Part shown: positions 8,722 through 11,460 of the stretch, one piece after another
How positions within the stretch are numbered: position 1 is the stretch's first letter
Layout: each line of letters opens with the position of its first letter
Assembly: GCA_015143735.1 (NCBI GenBank)
Contig: VKHC01000511.1
Location: forward strand, 1-11,460
Source of the DNA: Synura sp. LO234KE
Taxonomy: Eukaryota; Sar; Synurophyceae; Synurales; Mallomonadaceae
DNA length: 11,460 bases
Reading direction: 5' to 3'
Notes under the pieces: generated by a model
Told to the model about the DNA's origin: nothing
The model's input: only the letters and a program-made list of their open reading frames with translations
Database searches by the model: none
Translations under genes and position numbers: made by a program

Positions 8722-11348
8722 ATGGATATAGATGAACTTGTTCCTCAAGTTAGCGATCCGAATAATTCTGTCAAGGGAAGATGGGATAGTAGCGAAGATG
8801 AGGAGGATCAAGACACCGCTGAAATAAAAAAATTATCTAATCGTGATTCTGTTCCAGATTTCAGTATATCTGAACTTAATAATGAATCCTCTAAAATGTT
8901 GTCGGAATTCTTTGAAACAGTTGATGGGGAACAGGTGAATAGTGAGCTATCGAACGAAGAAAGAGCAAGGATGCAAGAGTCAAGTTCGGAGCCTTGTATT
9001 GCAAATATTTTTGCAACAGATAGTTCGACTAATTTTGGCGGGATCGTGAAACAAGCCCATAATCCAATGTTCCATGGATGCCGGTCAGTTGATAATTATC
9101 AAAGGATCAAATTCATTGACCAAGGCACTTATGGCATGGTATTTAAAGCGAGATCCAAAGATACTGGTGAAATCGTTGCCTTAAAGCAAGTTAAGTTGGG
9201 AAAGGAATCCAACAGAGTAGGATTCCCTATTACCGCACTGAGAGAAACAAACATCCTCCTCTCGTTAAATCATCCTAATATTGTCAAAGTCCGTGAAATG
9301 GTTGTAGGATCTTCGACCGACAAAGTATACATGGTTATGGACTATATGGAGAATGATCTTAAGGGGTGCATCGAACAAATGAAATACCCATTCACCATAT
9401 CTGAAGTAAGCGAATATTATATAAACATCGTTTTCGGAGTCCTTGCCACCAAATAAATATGTGTCAGATTTTCTCTGATTGGTGCATAATATAAGGATAC
9501 TCATGTCACCCCTTTCGCACCATTAATACTTTCAATTTTGTTTATTTTTATTACTCCGTTTTCCCATGTCTAGGTTAAACAGCTCTCTTTGCAGCTCCTT
9601 AGCGCCATCCACCACATGCATCAGCGATGGTACATTCACAGAGACCTCAAAACCACGAATCTGCTCTACAGCAACAGCAAGGGGGCACTGGCGGTGTGCG
9701 ACTTCGGCATGGCTCGCAAATACGGAAGGTTGGTTGAGGTTCCCCTGATACGATTTCCTCTTGGTACGTATAGGATTCCCCCTGAATCCTTCTTATTCCT
9801 CTCTCATGGGAATACAGCATATACAGGGACACATGAAGCGATGAACATGTTTTTGGTTAATTACTACTCATATTCAATTATTAATATCCCAACTTTCGAG
9901 AACGCGGCGGTCCTATGCCCTATGTCTTATGCCTTATGACTTATTATCGATGCCCTTCCCTTGCCTCTCGCAGTCCATTGGCCCCGTATACCTTCGAGGT
10001 CATCACGCTGTGGTACCGTCCTCCCGAATTACTTCTCGGGTCGCGCGTCTACTCTACCGCCGTCGACATGTGGTCTGCCGGATGCATCATAGCCGAGGTG
10101 CTAAGGCGCAAACCACTGTGGCCAGGGAAGGGCGAAATCGACCAAATCAATCTCATCTTCAAGCTGCTTGGACTTCCTACTGAGGCTTCCTGGCCGGGGG
10201 TCACTTCCTTGCCCCACGCTGGACACCTGAGCTCCAAGTTCCCGAAGTGGTGAGTATTTGTTGGAACTTGGATGGAAGGGTGGACGGACTGGTACAAGGG
10301 CTAGAGGGTACCATTGCATATCATATGAATTTTATCTTGAGGGTGGATTTAATGCGCCATGTGCTCTTGAAAGTAGACTATCTCCATGCCGCCCAGCCTC
10401 ACCGACCTCACCACTTCAGTACACGCTTCCCCATATCAACCTCTACTGATCCTCTCACCTGCTCCCTCTCCCCCGCCCTCTCCTCTTCTACTCACCCTTG
10501 CTGCACACCTCCTTTTCTTCTCTAACCCTAGACCAGTCAGCAGGTACAGCTAAGATGCGGTCGCCGCTGCAGTCGCGGTAACATTCTGTCGGACGTTGAT
10601 AGAATTCTAGATGCACTGAGATTTTAAATTTTAATCATTTTAGTCGCTATGACAGATCTCCTCAGCTCTACCTCTTCTTCTCTTGATACAGATTGAGATG
10701 TTGAGGGAATAGCGCTTACGAGTGATTGATTGTTTTTTTGGTATCTGGTGGGATATCTGTTCATCAGGACGATGCTTACCTGCCACTCATCGTCTGTATA
10801 CGTCTGTCTGTATTCTGTCTTATGTGACCTAGGAGCAAGCTGCGAGAGATGTTTCCAAACACGTCGTTTTCAGGCGGCGTGTGTATCAGCGAATTGGGGT
10901 TCGATTTGCTCTCCAGATTGCTCTCCCCAGATCCGTCTAAGGTGGGTGGTTACCTTAACATCTACTATTTACATGCAGTCTTTATTTATCGAAATAATGC
11001 CACGTCCATGCACTCAAGTGGAGGTATCTGCTCCACGAAATTTTAACAATTTCTGCAGTATGCTCACTAGTACTACTTTCTGGTTGTAAATTCATCTTTT
11101 ACAGGTACATGTTAGGAATAATAGGAAAATCGTGTGGTTATTGAAATCTATTCATTACTTTAACAAACTATTCATACATGAAGCAAAGAATAACCACTTC
11201 TGATAAATATAAATATTTGGTCTTGCACTTAACTTTTCAGAGAATATCAGCGGAGGATGCCGTTGCACATCCGTGGTTCATGGAAGATCCTGCCCCCACA
11301 CCGATGGAGTGTATGCCGAAGTTTGACTCCAGACACGGCGAATCATAG
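8722..11348 (+). CDS. CDK11 (PITSLRE-type) cyclin-dependent kinase, five exons, 443 aa
   Basis: Exons 8722-9405, 9574-9728, 9974-10249, 10833-10941 and 11241-11348 join in phase to 443 residues and a TAG. The start is the ATG of MDIDELV; the frame is open further upstream but offers no earlier ATG. Residues 1-115 are an acidic, Ser-rich tail ([13 protein letters not shown]). The kinase domain follows the family motif GCRSV: P-loop DQGTYGMV (Tyr137), ALK155, cyclin-contact helix PITALRE (169-175), HRDLKTTN (Asp252, Lys254, Asn257), DFG 271-273, activation-loop Thr286 in [27 protein letters not shown] and RISAED. GFPIT, EIDQIN and RISAED favour CDK11 over CDK10. In animals CDK11 acts with L-type cyclins in the nucleus on transcription and splicing. 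The same role is inferred here. The N-terminal region is far shorter than in animals. All catalytic residues are present. Confidence 0.95.
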
Positions 11349-11365
11349 GCTCCCTTCTATATCGT

Positions 11366-11371
11366 AATAAA
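11366..11371 (+). terminator. AATAAA polyadenylation signal of the CDK11-like gene
   Basis: A canonical AATAAA hexamer starts 18 nt after the TAG stop and would imply a very short 3' UTR. It is the only such hexamer between the stop and the window end that I noticed. Confidence 0.55.
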
Positions 11372-11460
11372 CCTTGTTCCGTGCCTCGGAACCTGTCATC
11401 AAATTAATTATGAAGCTCTGCGTTAATATGCATTTTATTTAAGGCGAATTTATAAGGTTG

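Noticed and set aside
8538-9404. Candidate CDK10 identity for the kinase
   Set aside because: The P-loop lacks the first Gly found in CDK10 (GEGTYG), and GFPIT, EIDQIN and RISAED are CDK11-type.

Overview
The window is nuclear DNA from a eukaryote. Genes are split by short GT-AG introns (49 to 583 nt), GC-richer exons alternate with AT-rich spacers, and TAG and TGA both act as ordinary stops. I cannot name the species. The RJL-type GTPase lacks a C-terminal J domain, which argues against an animal. RJL genes are usually kept in lineages that build flagella or cilia, and a stand-alone PAN/Apple protein is common in alveolates and other protists. A flagellated protist is my best guess, with low confidence below that level.

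Layout, left to right. (1) 2-1253 (+): 3' part of a gene ending in a PAN/Apple domain, cut by the left window edge, five exons visible. (2) 1254-2492: mostly AT-rich spacer, with one possible extra open frame just after the PAN stop. (3) 2493-about 4421 (-): an ankyrin-repeat gene with eight repeats, each on its own exon, all internal introns in phase 0 at the same point of the repeat. Both ends of this gene are uncertain. (4) 4498-5700: AT-rich, no gene seen. (5) About 5770-6612 (+): frameshifted remnant of an RTE-like non-LTR retrotransposon (end of the endonuclease and the linker after it, no reverse transcriptase). (6) 6973-7335 (+): an unidentified coding-like frame broken by one TAG. (7) 7771-8535 (-): complete RJL-type small GTPase, three exons, 196 aa. 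(8) 8536-8721: 186-bp spacer between divergently transcribed genes, ending in a perfect palindrome next to the downstream ATG. (9) 8722-11348 (+): complete CDK11/PITSLRE-type cyclin-dependent kinase, five exons, 443 aa, followed by AATAAA.

The genes do not form a pathway. The only arrangement likely to matter for regulation is the head-to-head RJL/CDK11 pair. All exon boundaries were placed by hand from splice consensus, reading phase and protein-family continuity. The CDK11, RJL and central ankyrin models are strong, the PAN model is good, and the ankyrin termini and the two decayed segments are tentative. I saw no CRISPR array, rRNA, tRNA or snRNA, and nothing that amounts to a new multi-gene system.
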